From: Thermodesulfobacteriota bacterium
GTDB taxonomy: Bacteria; Thermosulfidibacterota; Thermosulfidibacteria; Thermosulfidibacterales; B14-G1
DNA length: 40,199 bases
Assembly: GCA_024274915.1 (NCBI GenBank)
Contig: JAJSAC010000062.1
Coordinates: 1-40,199 of the forward strand
Direction of reading: 5' to 3'
Of the stretch, positions 8,128 through 16,869 are shown piece by piece. Numbering within the stretch: the stretch's first letter is position 1; the number at the start of each line of letters is the position of its first letter. The notes beneath the pieces were generated by a model. It ran no database searches. It was not told where the DNA came from and saw only the letters and a list, made by a program, of their open reading frames with translations. The translations under genes were made by a program, and so were the position numbers.

Positions 8128-9087
8128 TCACACCCCTTGAGGGACCTCTTCTACCACTTCCTGGAGCACAGTGAAGGTCCTCCTGTTCCTTTGGGCGTCC
8201 CTCTTTCTGGATAGCTGGTGGAGCTGGGACAAGTAGGCGGTCATATCCACCTCCCTACCCCGGTGGAGCAGATCGTCCACCAGAGCCCTGTAGAAGGCCA
8301 CAATCTCTCCTATAAGACCCGGGGTGTACTCCCTTCCCTGGATCTTGAGGCAGTCTACCCCCGCCTCGAGGTAATAGGGAAGGTTGGAGAAAGCCAGGAA
8401 CATATCATTCCTAAGGTGGGCGTCCCTGCCGTCCTCCAGGTTCCAATGGGCCTTGCACACCCGGTGACAGTAACCGCCCCTGTTAGGAGAACCCCAGAAG
8501 TGGTTTTTCCCCTCGTCATCCCAGTACCACTGATACCGGAAGTAACTGGACATGAGGCACTTACCCAGATAGGTGAAACAGGTGTTGGAATGGAGAAATA
8601 CCTCTACACCCACGTCCACATGGCGCTTAATATCGGTGATCTCTTCCACGGTAAGGTTGCAAGGAGCCACCACCATCTCCACCCCTATCTCCTTATAAAA
8701 CTGAAGGTCCTCCACATTTATGGCGTTAGCACCTGCGCTGACGTGGACTTCCATCTGTGGATAGTGGCTTTTAACCAGATACATGGCTCCAGGATCGGTG
8801 AGGATAAGCCCCCTCACCCCCCAACTGGAGAAGCGCTCCATCTTCGCCAAGAACAGATCCATCTCCGCAGGAGAAAAATTGGTATTGAGGGCCACTCTCA
8901 CCTCTTTGCCCAAACTCTGAGCCAAGCAGTTTATCTCCCGTATCTCCCCATCAGAGAGCTCATACTGGGCTGTTCTTCTGCTCCAACCCCTAGCTCCCAC
9001 ATATACAGCATCCGCCCCAGCGGCGAATACGGCCTGGGCCATCTCCAAACTGCCGCCAGGGGCAAGGAGTGACACTCCTCTCTTCAT
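8128..9087 (-). CDS. U32-family protein, UbiU-like (third gene of U32 trio)
   Basis: 319 residues in a TIM-barrel U32 fold. It begins with the typical strand and helix (SLLAPGGSLEMAQAVFAAGADAVYVG). Four cysteines, C170-x6-C177 and C207-x3-C211 (in HSNTCFTYLGKC and RGGYCHRVC), match the [4Fe-4S] site of UbiU and the U32 'peptidases'. U32 proteins studied so far act in oxygen-independent hydroxylation: UbiU/UbiV on ubiquinone precursors, TrhP on tRNA, RlhA on rRNA. The last two depend on prephenate. Proteolysis is not supported by the sequence. The start overlaps the preceding U32 gene by 4 bp. The substrate is unknown; menaquinone organisms do not need ubiquinone hydroxylation. Confidence 0.9.
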   Translation of the reverse strand: MKRGVSLLAPGGSLEMAQAVFAAGADAVYVGARGWSRRTAQYELSDGEIREINCLAQSLGKEVRVALNTNFSPAEMDLFLAKMERFSSWGVRGLILTDPGAMYLVKSHYPQMEVHVSAGANAINVEDLQFYKEIGVEMVVAPCNLTVEEITDIKRHVDVGVEVFLHSNTCFTYLGKCLMSSYFRYQWYWDDEGKNHFWGSPNRGGYCHRVCKAHWNLEDGRDAHLRNDMFLAFSNLPYYLEAGVDCLKIQGREYTPGLIGEIVAFYRALVDDLLHRGREVDMTAYLSQLHQLSRKRDAQRNRRTFTVLQEVVEEVPQGV

Positions 9088-10037
9088 CTTTCCATACCCT
9101 CCTTCCCCACCTCCATAGGTGTGATCCTTTCACCTCCAAAGAGGCGACCAATGTACCGATGCCCCGACCGCCTGAAAAGATACCCATTACAAAACCCATG
9201 AGGAGAGAGAGCAGCCATAGACTCAAGATCGGAAGCCTCTAGATAATCGTCTATTCCCTGAGAAACCTTCTCCAGGACCCGCCTGTAAATATAGCCTATA
9301 GTCTGGATATATTCCAAAGACTCCCTGAGGGTCTGGATGTAAAAGACCCTGAAACCCCTCCAGTAAAGAGAACCCAGGTACTCAATGAGACATAAATCCT
9401 TCCCGCTGAGGGTAGCTCTGCCAATGTTCTTGAGCTTCCACTTTCCGGAGACCAACCAATAGTCCTCAAAACATACCTCTTGGCAACCCCTGTCCCCGTT
9501 GTACTCTAAAATAAAACAGTCCTCAGAAATTCCTAGGGGGATCTTTCCGTGAACCTGAAGGGTCACCCGGGTGGGAGCATGGGTCCTTATGTAGTCTATC
9601 TCTTCCAAGGACAACTCGGGATTGGGGAAGACCCTCGTCACCCCCATGGTATGAAGGAGCTTGGCCGTCTCGTGGGTGTAGAGATTTGCAAAAACTCCCA
9701 GATGAATGGGGAAAGAGAGCCCTAGCCGACGGACCATCCTCACCAACCCCAAGTTGTGGACCTCTATGCCATCCAAAGGGAGATGGGCCACATTCTCCAG
9801 CAAATTCTCCAGCCAAGGCAGATCTCTATTCCTGGGCTCGGCGTAGAGACTGAGATAGCATTTTTTACCCTCCTCTTTAGCCAGATCAAGGGCCTCTTTC
9901 ACCAATGCAGGATCGGAGGAGATGTTCCCCGGCACCATGGGACAAGTGGGATCCCCCAAATAGAGCGCATGATAAGGCGAAAGATCCAACTTCTCCAATA
10001 CATCCAAATTGGGCACGTGGGTAGAAAGCTCAAACAT
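9084..10037 (-). CDS. U32-family protein, UbiV-like (second gene of U32 trio)
   Basis: 317 residues. The architecture differs from its neighbours and resembles UbiV. There is an early Cys32 (GDPTCPM), then a cluster Cys174, Cys185, Cys189 (ISEDCFILEYNGDRGCQEVC), which parallels the Cys spacing known for the UbiV [4Fe-4S] site (one N-terminal Cys, three central). The C-terminal motif YLGSLYWRGFRVFYIQTLRE is conserved in this branch. In Escherichia coli UbiU and UbiV form a heterodimer, so pairing with one or both UbiU-like neighbours is expected. It overlaps both neighbouring genes (8 bp upstream, 4 bp downstream), indicating coupled translation. The family is clear; the substrate is unknown. 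Confidence 0.88.
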   Translation of the reverse strand: MFELSTHVPNLDVLEKLDLSPYHALYLGDPTCPMVPGNISSDPALVKEALDLAKEEGKKCYLSLYAEPRNRDLPWLENLLENVAHLPLDGIEVHNLGLVRMVRRLGLSFPIHLGVFANLYTHETAKLLHTMGVTRVFPNPELSLEEIDYIRTHAPTRVTLQVHGKIPLGISEDCFILEYNGDRGCQEVCFEDYWLVSGKWKLKNIGRATLSGKDLCLIEYLGSLYWRGFRVFYIQTLRESLEYIQTIGYIYRRVLEKVSQGIDDYLEASDLESMAALSPHGFCNGYLFRRSGHRYIGRLFGGERITPMEVGKEGMER

Positions 10038-10884
10038 AGCTCTCCTCTTCCCTTATCTTTTCTCTTATGGCCTTGACCAGAGTCCGCATCTTCTTCCATC
10101 CCATACCCCTTCCTCCTATTTTAAAAGCCCTTACCCCCCCTTGTAAAAGGGCTGGTAGCCTCTCCAGATCCCAGTAAAACTCCGGAGCCCACTGCCACTC
10201 CCTGCATCTCTGATCAAACCATTCCTGGGAACAAGTTCGGTAGCACACGCCGCTCCTCTTGGAGGAGCCTGACCATATTACCGTCCTCAAGCCAGAATTT
10301 TCCAGGTTCATATCAAAATAACTACTCATTCTGCAAAGGCCCAGCGTTGTAGCCTGACACCTTACGCCGAAGATCATCACCTCAGTCTCTACGCCCCTGG
10401 AAGACAGGGACAGGGTGATTTCTTCTATCTCTTGGACAGAGAGGTGGGGGGAGAGAATCACCCTGGAGGCACCCAGGTCTGCCCAGAAATGGGCATCTTC
10501 CAGGGAGAGGACAACGGCCCCCAAACTGGCATGGATCTCCACATGGGGATAATGCTCTTTGATTCTTATGGCCAGGAAGGGGTCGCTACAGATCACCTCA
10601 TTCACTCCCCTGAGGATAGCCTCTTTCACCACCCCCCATGCATGCTCGACCTCCATAGGGCTGGGCATCAGGTTGAAGCCGAGCAAAGCCCTTTTATCCC
10701 TCTCCTGAGCCTTTTCACAGAGTTCTTCCACGTGAAAGAGGGAAAACTCCTGGCTCCTATCAGACCTGCTCCAGCCTTTTATCCCAAAATAAAAGGCCTC
10801 TACGTCCATGCTTAGAATGCATGAAAGTACCTTAAAATCGCTACAAGGAACGATTATCTCACAACGTTTATCTGTTAGGGACAT
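10030..10884 (-). CDS. U32-family protein, divergent UbiU-like (first gene of U32 trio)
   Basis: 284 residues, a shorter and more divergent U32 protein. Candidate cluster cysteines are C176-x7-C184 (VRCQATTLGLCRMSSYF) and C214-x3-C218 (KRSGVCYRTC), the same layout as the UbiU-like gene two positions downstream, with one extra residue in the first pair. The barrel end KIGGRGM replaces the usual KIQGRE. It is the first gene of the minus-strand operon, with a strong ribosome site (AGGAGAGGGG) and a good promoter at 10914-10943. Having two UbiU-like subunits for one UbiV-like subunit suggests either two alternative heterodimers or a three-subunit complex. Confidence 0.87.
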   Translation of the reverse strand: MSLTDKRCEIIVPCSDFKVLSCILSMDVEAFYFGIKGWSRSDRSQEFSLFHVEELCEKAQERDKRALLGFNLMPSPMEVEHAWGVVKEAILRGVNEVICSDPFLAIRIKEHYPHVEIHASLGAVVLSLEDAHFWADLGASRVILSPHLSVQEIEEITLSLSSRGVETEVMIFGVRCQATTLGLCRMSSYFDMNLENSGLRTVIWSGSSKRSGVCYRTCSQEWFDQRCREWQWAPEFYWDLERLPALLQGGVRAFKIGGRGMGWKKMRTLVKAIREKIREEESYV

Positions 10885-10913
10885 CTACCCCTCTCCTATG
10901 GGAATCCATAACT

Positions 10914-10943
10914 TTTATACGGGCTTGCAATGGGCTTCGTCAA
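10914..10943 (-). promoter_or_regulatory. Promoter of the six-gene U32 operon
   Basis: On the minus strand, TTGACG (10938-10943) and TATAAA (10914-10919) are separated by 18 bp. This predicts a start near 10907 and a short leader before the ATG at 10884. A plus-strand TTGACA at 10956-10961, facing the CoA ligase gene, lacks a convincing -10. Confidence 0.6.
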
Positions 10944-11035
10944 GGGAGAGATACCTTGACACCACAAACACAATATGCTAACCCAAAACTCGGTTTGCAA
11001 CCCACAAATTTAGCAGGTCTTTTAGGAGGTGGAAC

Positions 11036-12712
11036 ATGGCCCAAATACCTGAGAACTACTTCCCGCCCAAAGAGTATTGGCCCAAGTATGTGATGCCGGA
11101 AGAGTTTGTGATGCCCGACAACACAAACTTGGCCTACTGCATGTTGGACAGACACATCGACGCAGGGAGAGGCAAGAGACCAGCGGTGATCTTTGGCGAT
11201 AGAGTCGTGAGCTACGCCGAACTCCAAGAGGCCTCATGCCGCATTGCCAGCAGCCTAGCAGATCTGGGTGTAGAGAATCAGGACAGGGTGGCCATCAGGA
11301 TGGTTAACTGCCCCGAGGCCCTGGCCGTCATCTTTGCCCTCATGAGACTGGGGGCCATCCCTGTACCCATGTCCCCCCTGTGGAGCAAAGACGAAATAGG
11401 TTTCACTCTCAACAACGCCGAGGCCAAATACATCTTTGTTTCTGCCCCCCTCATGGAAGAAGTAGAGAAGGCCAAAGACAAATTCCAATACACCCAAAAT
11501 GTTGCAGTGGTGGGCGGGAACCCCAAGGACTGGGAGGCCAAAGGATACCTCACCTATACTTCTCTGTTGGACAAAGGGGATGGCAAAGTCTTCACCGAAA
11601 AGGTGGGCATGGACGATATTGGCGTCATCCTCTATACCTCGGGAACCACAGGTCCTCCCAAGGGATGTATCCACTTTGTCAAAGAGCTCCTTTGTGAAAG
11701 TTATTTGGTAAACAAGTATGTTTGGAGATTGGTGGAAGGTGACATTCTGGGTGGCTCCGCCCCTGTCTCCTTCGCCGCCGGATTTGGCACCTTTGCCCTC
11801 ATCCCCTTCTACGCCGGTGCCACCGTGTGCCTCATAGGAAAGTTCGCTCCCGACGTCCTCCTGGAGACCGTGCAAAAACACAAGGTCACAGTCCTCACCG
11901 GCCTGCCCACGGCCTATAAAGCCCTGTTACGCTTCCCCGACTTCGACAAGTACGATATCAGCTCCCTGAGAATGGCCACCACGGGTGGCGATGCCCTGGG
12001 CGTGGAGACCTTCAATGCCTGGCATGAGAAAACGGGACAGTACATCTACGAAGGCCTGGGCGCCACGGAAATGGTCCACCTCATCACTTCTAATGCCGTG
12101 AACATGAAACCAAAGGCAGGATCCATCGGCGTGGCCATCCCCGGATTTGACATTAAGGTCCTCGACGAAAACGGCAATGAGGTCAAACCCGGCGAGGTAG
12201 GTAAGCTCACCGTGATCGGTCCTACGGGCCCCCTCTACTGGAAACCCTACGCCGACGACGAGAGACTTCTCAAGACCCAAAAGGAGTCCGTCACCGATGG
12301 AAGGGCCAAGCTGGGCGACGCCGTTTACATGGACGAGGATGGCTACATCTTTTTTGTCTCCCGGGAGTCCGACATGATCAAAAGCTCGGGTTACAGAATT
12401 GGGCCTGCCGAGGTGGAAGACGCCCTCAAGAAGCATCCTGCCGTGGCAGACGCAGGAGTCATCGGCTCCCCCGATCCCCTCAAGGGAGAGATCACTAAGG
12501 CCTACATCATCCTCAAAGAGGGTTACACCGCTTCTGAAGATCTGGCCCGGGAGTTGGTGGAATTTTGCAAAGAGTATATCGCCATATACAAGTTGCCCAG
12601 AGCAGTATCCTTCTGCGACCAGCTACCCGTTACCCCCACGGGCAAGCTCCTGCGCAGGGTCCTAAAGGAATGGGATAAGGGAGACAAGTACCCTACCATC
12701 AGGATCTCCTAA
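11036..12712 (+). CDS. Aryl-CoA ligase (benzoate/2-aminobenzoate-CoA ligase-like)
   Basis: 558-residue AMP-forming acyl-CoA synthetase of the ANL family. Visible motifs are the P-loop YTSGTTGPPKGC (about residue 200), the A5 motif GLGATEM, the A7/A8 hinge LGDAVYMDEDGYIFFVSRESD with KSSGYRIGP, and the catalytic C-terminal lysine in TPTGKLLRR. Length and the HFVKELL/NKYVWRL segment place it nearest benzoate- and 2-aminobenzoate-CoA ligases. It would activate an aromatic acid with ATP and CoA in the cytoplasm. It has a near-perfect ribosome site (AGGAGGTGG, 11023-11031) and its own terminator, so it is probably well expressed. It is divergent from the U32 operon, suggesting a shared pathway. A paralogue lies at 25320-26990. 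The exact substrate is not resolved. Confidence 0.88.
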   Translation: MAQIPENYFPPKEYWPKYVMPEEFVMPDNTNLAYCMLDRHIDAGRGKRPAVIFGDRVVSYAELQEASCRIASSLADLGVENQDRVAIRMVNCPEALAVIFALMRLGAIPVPMSPLWSKDEIGFTLNNAEAKYIFVSAPLMEEVEKAKDKFQYTQNVAVVGGNPKDWEAKGYLTYTSLLDKGDGKVFTEKVGMDDIGVILYTSGTTGPPKGCIHFVKELLCESYLVNKYVWRLVEGDILGGSAPVSFAAGFGTFALIPFYAGATVCLIGKFAPDVLLETVQKHKVTVLTGLPTAYKALLRFPDFDKYDISSLRMATTGGDALGVETFNAWHEKTGQYIYEGLGATEMVHLITSNAVNMKPKAGSIGVAIPGFDIKVLDENGNEVKPGEVGKLTVIGPTGPLYWKPYADDERLLKTQKESVTDGRAKLGDAVYMDEDGYIFFVSRESDMIKSSGYRIGPAEVEDALKKHPAVADAGVIGSPDPLKGEITKAYIILKEGYTASEDLARELVEFCKEYIAIYKLPRAVSFCDQLPVTPTGKLLRRVLKEWDKGDKYPTIRIS

Positions 12713-12734
12713 ACTTTCATCCCAAAAGAACTCG

Positions 12735-12761
12735 GGGCCTCCGATTTGGGGGCCCTTTTTT
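12735..12761 (+). terminator. Intrinsic terminator of the CoA ligase gene
   Basis: Stem GGGCCTCC/GGGGGCCC (8 bp, one G-U) with a GATTT loop, followed by six T residues, 22 bp after the stop codon. Confidence 0.88.
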
Positions 12762-12789
12762 CCGTGCCTTTGGCTCGGCCATTCGTGTC

Positions 12790-12818
12790 TTGATTTTGCC
12801 CCCTTTCCCCTGTATCTT
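12790..12818 (+). promoter_or_regulatory. Candidate promoter of tRNA-Ser(GCT)
   Basis: TTGATT (12790-12795), 17-bp spacer, TATCTT (12813-12818), about 15 bp before the mature tRNA end. It lies downstream of the ligase terminator, so the tRNA needs its own promoter. Confidence 0.45.
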
Positions 12819-12833
12819 TCCTAATGCCACGGA

Positions 12834-12924
<91 letters not shown>

Positions 12925-12933
12925 CTTTCCTGT

Positions 12934-13962
12934 TCAAAACTCCCTCAACACCCTGTAAAGGGTGTCCCTCTGGGCAGGCTGGAAGCCTGCGTCTCTGATG
13001 CAGCGGATAATCTCTTCCTTGCTCATGCGGAAAGTGGCCCCGGCGGCAGCCACCACGTTCTCTTCTATCATGGTAGAGCCAAAGTCATTGGCCCCAAAGT
13101 AGAGAGCGATCTGGGCAATTTTGGCACCCTGGGTGACCCATGACGCCTGGATGTTGGATACGTTGTCCAGGAAGATGCGGGAGATGGCAAGGACCTTGAG
13201 GTAATCGACGGCGGTGGCTTTCTCTAGATGGCCCAGCTCCGTGTTGAACGGCTGGAAGGTCCAGGGGATGAAGGCGGTGAAGCCCCCCGTCCTGTCCTGG
13301 AGATCCCGAATCCGGGTGAGGTGATCAACTATGTCCTGGGGCTCCTCTATGTGGCCGAACATCATGGTGGCCGTAGTCCTGAGACCCAGCCTGTGGGCCG
13401 TCTCCATCACCTCCAGCCACCCTTCTGTAGAAACCTTATTAGGGGAGAGCCCACGCCTCACTGGGGAACTGAGAATTTCGGCGCCACCACCGGGAATAGA
13501 ACCCAAACCCACCGCCATGAGCCTTTTTATAGTCCTTTCCAGGGTGAGACCCGAGTTCTGGGAGATGTGCCAAACCTCTGGGGGTGACAATCCATGGATA
13601 TGAATGGGATACCGTGTCTTGATGGACGAGAAGAGGTCTTCGAAGTAGGTGATGTCCAGGTCCGGATGGAGTCCCCCCTGGATGAGGATGGAGGTGCCTC
13701 CAAGCACCAACGTCTCTTCTATCTTCTTGAAAAGCTCTTCTTTAGGCAGGAGATAGGCCTCTGGATGGTTTTTATCACGCCAGAAGGCACAGAAAGCGCA
13801 CCTGCTGACACAGATATTGGTGTAGTTGATATTCCGGTCTATGCAGAAGGTAACTCGGTTCTCGGGATGTAAGCGCTGCCTAACCCCGTGGGCCATCTTG
13901 CCTAAAGTGAGGAGATCCTCATGGAAGAGCTCCCGGGCCTCCCGGGGACTGATGCGCCTCAT
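12934..13962 (-). CDS. mqnC: Cyclic dehypoxanthinyl futalosine synthase (radical SAM)
   Basis: 342-residue radical SAM enzyme. The cluster motif CVSRCAFCAF (CxxxCxxC) lies near residue 52, followed by the MqnC/MqnE-type segments GGLHPDL, GLSPPEV, PGGGAEILS and the C-terminal AGATFRMSKEEI. In the futalosine pathway to menaquinone, MqnC cyclises dehypoxanthine futalosine. The ATG at 13962 overlaps the mqnA stop (ATGA), so this start is preferred over the much longer open frame that runs back through mqnA. It is the last gene of the trp-mqn transcription unit and converges with tRNA-Ser. MqnC rather than MqnE is chosen by similarity of the sequence and because the other gene fits MqnE better. 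Confidence 0.9.
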   Translation of the reverse strand: MRRISPREARELFHEDLLTLGKMAHGVRQRLHPENRVTFCIDRNINYTNICVSRCAFCAFWRDKNHPEAYLLPKEELFKKIEETLVLGGTSILIQGGLHPDLDITYFEDLFSSIKTRYPIHIHGLSPPEVWHISQNSGLTLERTIKRLMAVGLGSIPGGGAEILSSPVRRGLSPNKVSTEGWLEVMETAHRLGLRTTATMMFGHIEEPQDIVDHLTRIRDLQDRTGGFTAFIPWTFQPFNTELGHLEKATAVDYLKVLAISRIFLDNVSNIQASWVTQGAKIAQIALYFGANDFGSTMIEENVVAAAGATFRMSKEEIIRCIRDAGFQPAQRDTLYRVLREF

Positions 13963-14798
13963 TTTCCACCCTCCAGGGGCGGGAAGAATTCCAGCCCGGG
14001 TTTCTCTGGAATGAGGCCCCGGTCCACCAGAAGGGAGAAGAAAAGCTCCATCCCCCGGATGTGGCCCAGGGTGAGCTCGAAGTCGAGACCCACCAGGTAG
14101 TCCTGACACTGTCCCGGGGATAAACCCGCCTGGCGGTGGAAGAGCCGGGCCACCTCCTCTAGATGGTGGGCGCTGTAGTCCCGGGACTCCAAGAGGGCCC
14201 GCCACACCCTCTTCACCTCCCGGGGTTCCCGCTCCACCGACTCCCTGCGAACGCACCAGAGGGCAAAGACAAAGGGAAGCCCTGTCTTGGTCTTCCAGTA
14301 GGCCCCCAGATCCAGGCAATAGGGAAACACCCCGCTCTCTCTCTTCTTCAGGGCCTCGTCTCCAATGAGGAGGATGGCCTCTGTGTGGTTGTTGAGAAAA
14401 ATCTCCTCCCCCAAAACAAACTCACTGTAGATGGGCCTCACCCCCCTCTCCTCCATGATCCACTTCACCAGGGTCTTGGAGGTGAGAGAGCTCTTAGTGA
14501 GCCACACCTCCCTCCCCGACAGCTCCTCCAGGGGACGTCTAGAGAAGAAGAGGACGCTCTTCACCTCCCCGTCGGCCCCGATGCAGAGGCGGGGCAGGAT
14601 GTAGTAGTCCCGCCAGTGGCGGGCGTACTCCACACAGGAGATCACGGAGATGTCCAGCTCCCCCCGAGCCAGCATCTCGTTGAGCTGGGAGGGGGTGCCC
14701 TCCACCATGATCCACTCCTCCCCAAGGGCCACAGCCCCCGTCTCCAGACCGTAATAGACAGGGCGGGTGTTCAGGTATCTGATCCTACCGATCCTCAA
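13959..14798 (-). CDS. mqnA: Chorismate dehydratase
   Basis: 279 residues with the periplasmic-binding-protein-like fold of MqnA. The start [19 protein letters not shown] and the segments [27 protein letters not shown] and LLIGDEALK are diagnostic. It dehydrates chorismate to 3-[(1-carboxyvinyl)oxy]benzoate, the entry step of futalosine-type menaquinone synthesis, so it competes with TrpE, encoded upstream on the same strand, for chorismate. It overlaps mqnE and mqnC by 4 bp each. Confidence 0.93.
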   Translation of the reverse strand: MRIGRIRYLNTRPVYYGLETGAVALGEEWIMVEGTPSQLNEMLARGELDISVISCVEYARHWRDYYILPRLCIGADGEVKSVLFFSRRPLEELSGREVWLTKSSLTSKTLVKWIMEERGVRPIYSEFVLGEEIFLNNHTEAILLIGDEALKKRESGVFPYCLDLGAYWKTKTGLPFVFALWCVRRESVEREPREVKRVWRALLESRDYSAHHLEEVARLFHRQAGLSPGQCQDYLVGLDFELTLGHIRGMELFFSLLVDRGLIPEKPGLEFFPPLEGGK

Positions 14799-15892
14799 TG
14801 GTAAACCCTCAGCCTGTTGTACAGAGCATCCCTTTCTACGGGGATCTTGCCTGCTTTACGAATGAGCTCAATGAGACGTCTCTTTGACACAAACTGGGGT
14901 GAAGTGGCCCCCGCCATGTGGGTGATCTTCTCCTCTACCACGGTACCCTCCAAGTCATCTGCACCAAAAGCCAGGGCCACCTGAGCCGTCTTCTCGCCCA
15001 GCATCACCCAGTAAGCCTTTATATGGGGAATATTGTGGAGCATGAGGCGGGCCACGGCAATGGTCTTCAAGTCGTCCACACCCGTGGTGCCCTCAGCAGA
15101 GATGGGCGTGTTTCCGGGATGGAAGGCCAGAGGTATGAAGGCCTGGAAACCTGGTGCTTCGTCTTGGGCTTCCCTGAGCCTGATGAGGTGCTCCACCCTC
15201 TCCTGGAAGGTTTCCACATGACCGTAAAGAAGGGTACAGTTAGACTTTATGACCAGACGATGGGCCTTTTTGTGGATCTCCAGCCAACCCTCGCTGGAGG
15301 TCTTTTTGGGGCACAGAGCCTCCCGAATCCTGGGAGAGAAGACCTCGGCCCCTCCCCCGGGCATGGAGTCCAGACCCGCTTCCTTCAAACGGGAGAGGAC
15401 CTCTTCCACTTTTAGTCCCGATATACGAGCCATGTGCTCCACCTCCACAGCTGTGAAGGCCTTGATGTGAACTTGGGGAAAAGTGTCTTTCAGTTTCTTC
15501 ACCATCTCCAGATAATACTTATAGGGCCACTCAGGATGGAGACCCCCCACTATGTGAAGCTCCCGGGCCCCTTGCTCCACAGCCTCAGCAGCCCTGGTCA
15601 GAATCTCATCCAGAGTGAGTTGGTAGGCCCCCCTCTCCCCTTTCCTACGATAGAAGGCACAAAAGCGGCACTGGTTGACGCACAGGTTGGTGGGGTTGAT
15701 GTGGCGGTTTACCACGAAGAAGGCATATGGACCGTTAACCATCCGAGACATATGGTCAGCCACGTAGCCAAGAGCGAAAAGGTCCCTGGTCCGATAGAGG
15801 GCGAGGCCTTCCTCCAGGCAGAGGGGCTCACCGCGAGAGACCTTCTCGGCTATGGGTATGAGGGTCTTGTCCTCGAACCAGTCCAGGGTCAC
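14795..15892 (-). CDS. mqnE: Aminodeoxyfutalosine synthase (radical SAM)
   Basis: 365 residues. The radical SAM motif [10 protein letters not shown] lies near residue 71, followed by [26 protein letters not shown] and [14 protein letters not shown], typical of MqnE. It joins the MqnA product to S-adenosylmethionine to form 6-amino-6-deoxyfutalosine. It lies between the RNA methyltransferase gene and mqnA with 4-bp overlaps on both sides. MqnB and MqnD, needed to complete the pathway, are not in this window. The distinction from MqnC rests on N-terminal sequence and motif context. Confidence 0.92.
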   Translation of the reverse strand: MTLDWFEDKTLIPIAEKVSRGEPLCLEEGLALYRTRDLFALGYVADHMSRMVNGPYAFFVVNRHINPTNLCVNQCRFCAFYRRKGERGAYQLTLDEILTRAAEAVEQGARELHIVGGLHPEWPYKYYLEMVKKLKDTFPQVHIKAFTAVEVEHMARISGLKVEEVLSRLKEAGLDSMPGGGAEVFSPRIREALCPKKTSSEGWLEIHKKAHRLVIKSNCTLLYGHVETFQERVEHLIRLREAQDEAPGFQAFIPLAFHPGNTPISAEGTTGVDDLKTIAVARLMLHNIPHIKAYWVMLGEKTAQVALAFGADDLEGTVVEEKITHMAGATSPQFVSKRRLIELIRKAGKIPVERDALYNRLRVYH

Positions 15893-16842
15893 TCCTCCTT
15901 CCGTATCCTGGCCACAAAAAAGCCCCCCACTTCGTTCCTGTGGGGGTAAATCCTTATAGCCCTTTCCACCTGGGGGTTATACACCTCTCCCTCCCAAGAG
16001 GAAAGGCCCGGGGCCCCGTTCAAGCCCGGGAGGGAGATCTCTTCCAGGTGGCAGGGATAATTATCCAGCAGGTGGGTAAGGACCCCCTCGTTCTCCTCGG
16101 GGGCAAAGGTACAGGTAGAATAGACTACAACACCCCCCGGTTCCGTGGCCTTGAAGGCAGATATCAGGAGGGCCTTCTGAGTCTCAGCCAGGCGCCGGTA
16201 AGACCCATGACGCCAGTTGTGCCAGGCCCGAAAGCTCTTCCTCACCGTTCCCTCGGCAGAGCAAGGAGCGTCCACCAGGACCACCTGGAAGAACCCGGGA
16301 AGAAGCCTGCCAAAGCGGCGGCCGTCCATGGTGGTTACCAGGCAGTTCACCACCCCCAGGCGATCCAGGTTGTAGGTGAGGGCCTTGATCCGATGAACGC
16401 TCACGTCGTTGGCCACTACGGCCCCAGTGTTCTCCATCCTCTGAGCAGCGTGGGTAGTCTTGGACCCCGGGGCGGCAGCTATGTCCAGAATCCTCATTCC
16501 AGGCTTTACATCGGCCACCTCTACGGGCACCATACTGGAGGCTTCCTGCACATAAAACTCCCCCAGAAAGTGCTCTAGATAGTTGCCCAAGGCCTCTTCC
16601 TCATCCAGATTCTCTATCCAGTACCCCCAGGGACACCAAGGCACAGGGGTGAGCTCCAGGCCCCTCTCTTCCAACCCGGCCCTTATCTCCTCGGGGTCTC
16701 CTTTGAGAGTGTTCAAGCGAAGGCTGGGCTTCAAGGGCCGCAGCAGAGCATCCAGAAAAGCCTCCACCTCCAATCCCAGAAGCTTCTCGTACCGTTCCCT
16801 CAAACCCTCAGGAATCTCCACCATGGACAGGGGAATTAGCAC
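15889..16842 (-). CDS. RsmB/RsmF-type (NOL1/NOP2/Sun family) RNA m5C methyltransferase
   Basis: 317 residues. An N-terminal recognition segment (about 1-75) precedes a Rossmann methyltransferase domain. The SAM-binding motif is [14 protein letters not shown] (about residue 117), and the two catalytic cysteines are in DAPCSAEGT and YSTCTF. It methylates cytosine C5 in rRNA or tRNA; which site cannot be told. A downstream RNA-binding domain found in full RsmF is absent. The start is ambiguous: GTG at 16842 or ATG at 16824, neither with a strong ribosome site. It is inserted between trpA (27 bp upstream) and mqnE (4-bp overlap). Confidence 0.9.
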   Translation of the reverse strand: MLIPLSMVEIPEGLRERYEKLLGLEVEAFLDALLRPLKPSLRLNTLKGDPEEIRAGLEERGLELTPVPWCPWGYWIENLDEEEALGNYLEHFLGEFYVQEASSMVPVEVADVKPGMRILDIAAAPGSKTTHAAQRMENTGAVVANDVSVHRIKALTYNLDRLGVVNCLVTTMDGRRFGRLLPGFFQVVLVDAPCSAEGTVRKSFRAWHNWRHGSYRRLAETQKALLISAFKATEPGGVVVYSTCTFAPEENEGVLTHLLDNYPCHLEEISLPGLNGAPGLSSWEGEVYNPQVERAIRIYPHRNEVGGFFVARIRKEE

Positions 16843-16869
16843 AGGGAGAAGAGATGGCCAAGGGGCAAA

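Noticed and set aside
8128-10884. U32 genes as secreted collagenase-type peptidases
   Set aside because: No signal peptides and the conserved Cys clusters match Fe-S hydroxylase-type U32 proteins; the peptidase name is historical.
10956-10984. TTGACA at 10956 as the promoter of the aryl-CoA ligase
   Set aside because: No acceptable -10 at 16-18 bp; the best TATGCT is only 12 bp away. The ligase must have a promoter in this gap but I cannot place it.
13963-14319. N-terminal extension of mqnC
   Set aside because: It is antisense-frame noise inside mqnA; the ATGA overlap at 13962 and the start MRRISP fit the family.
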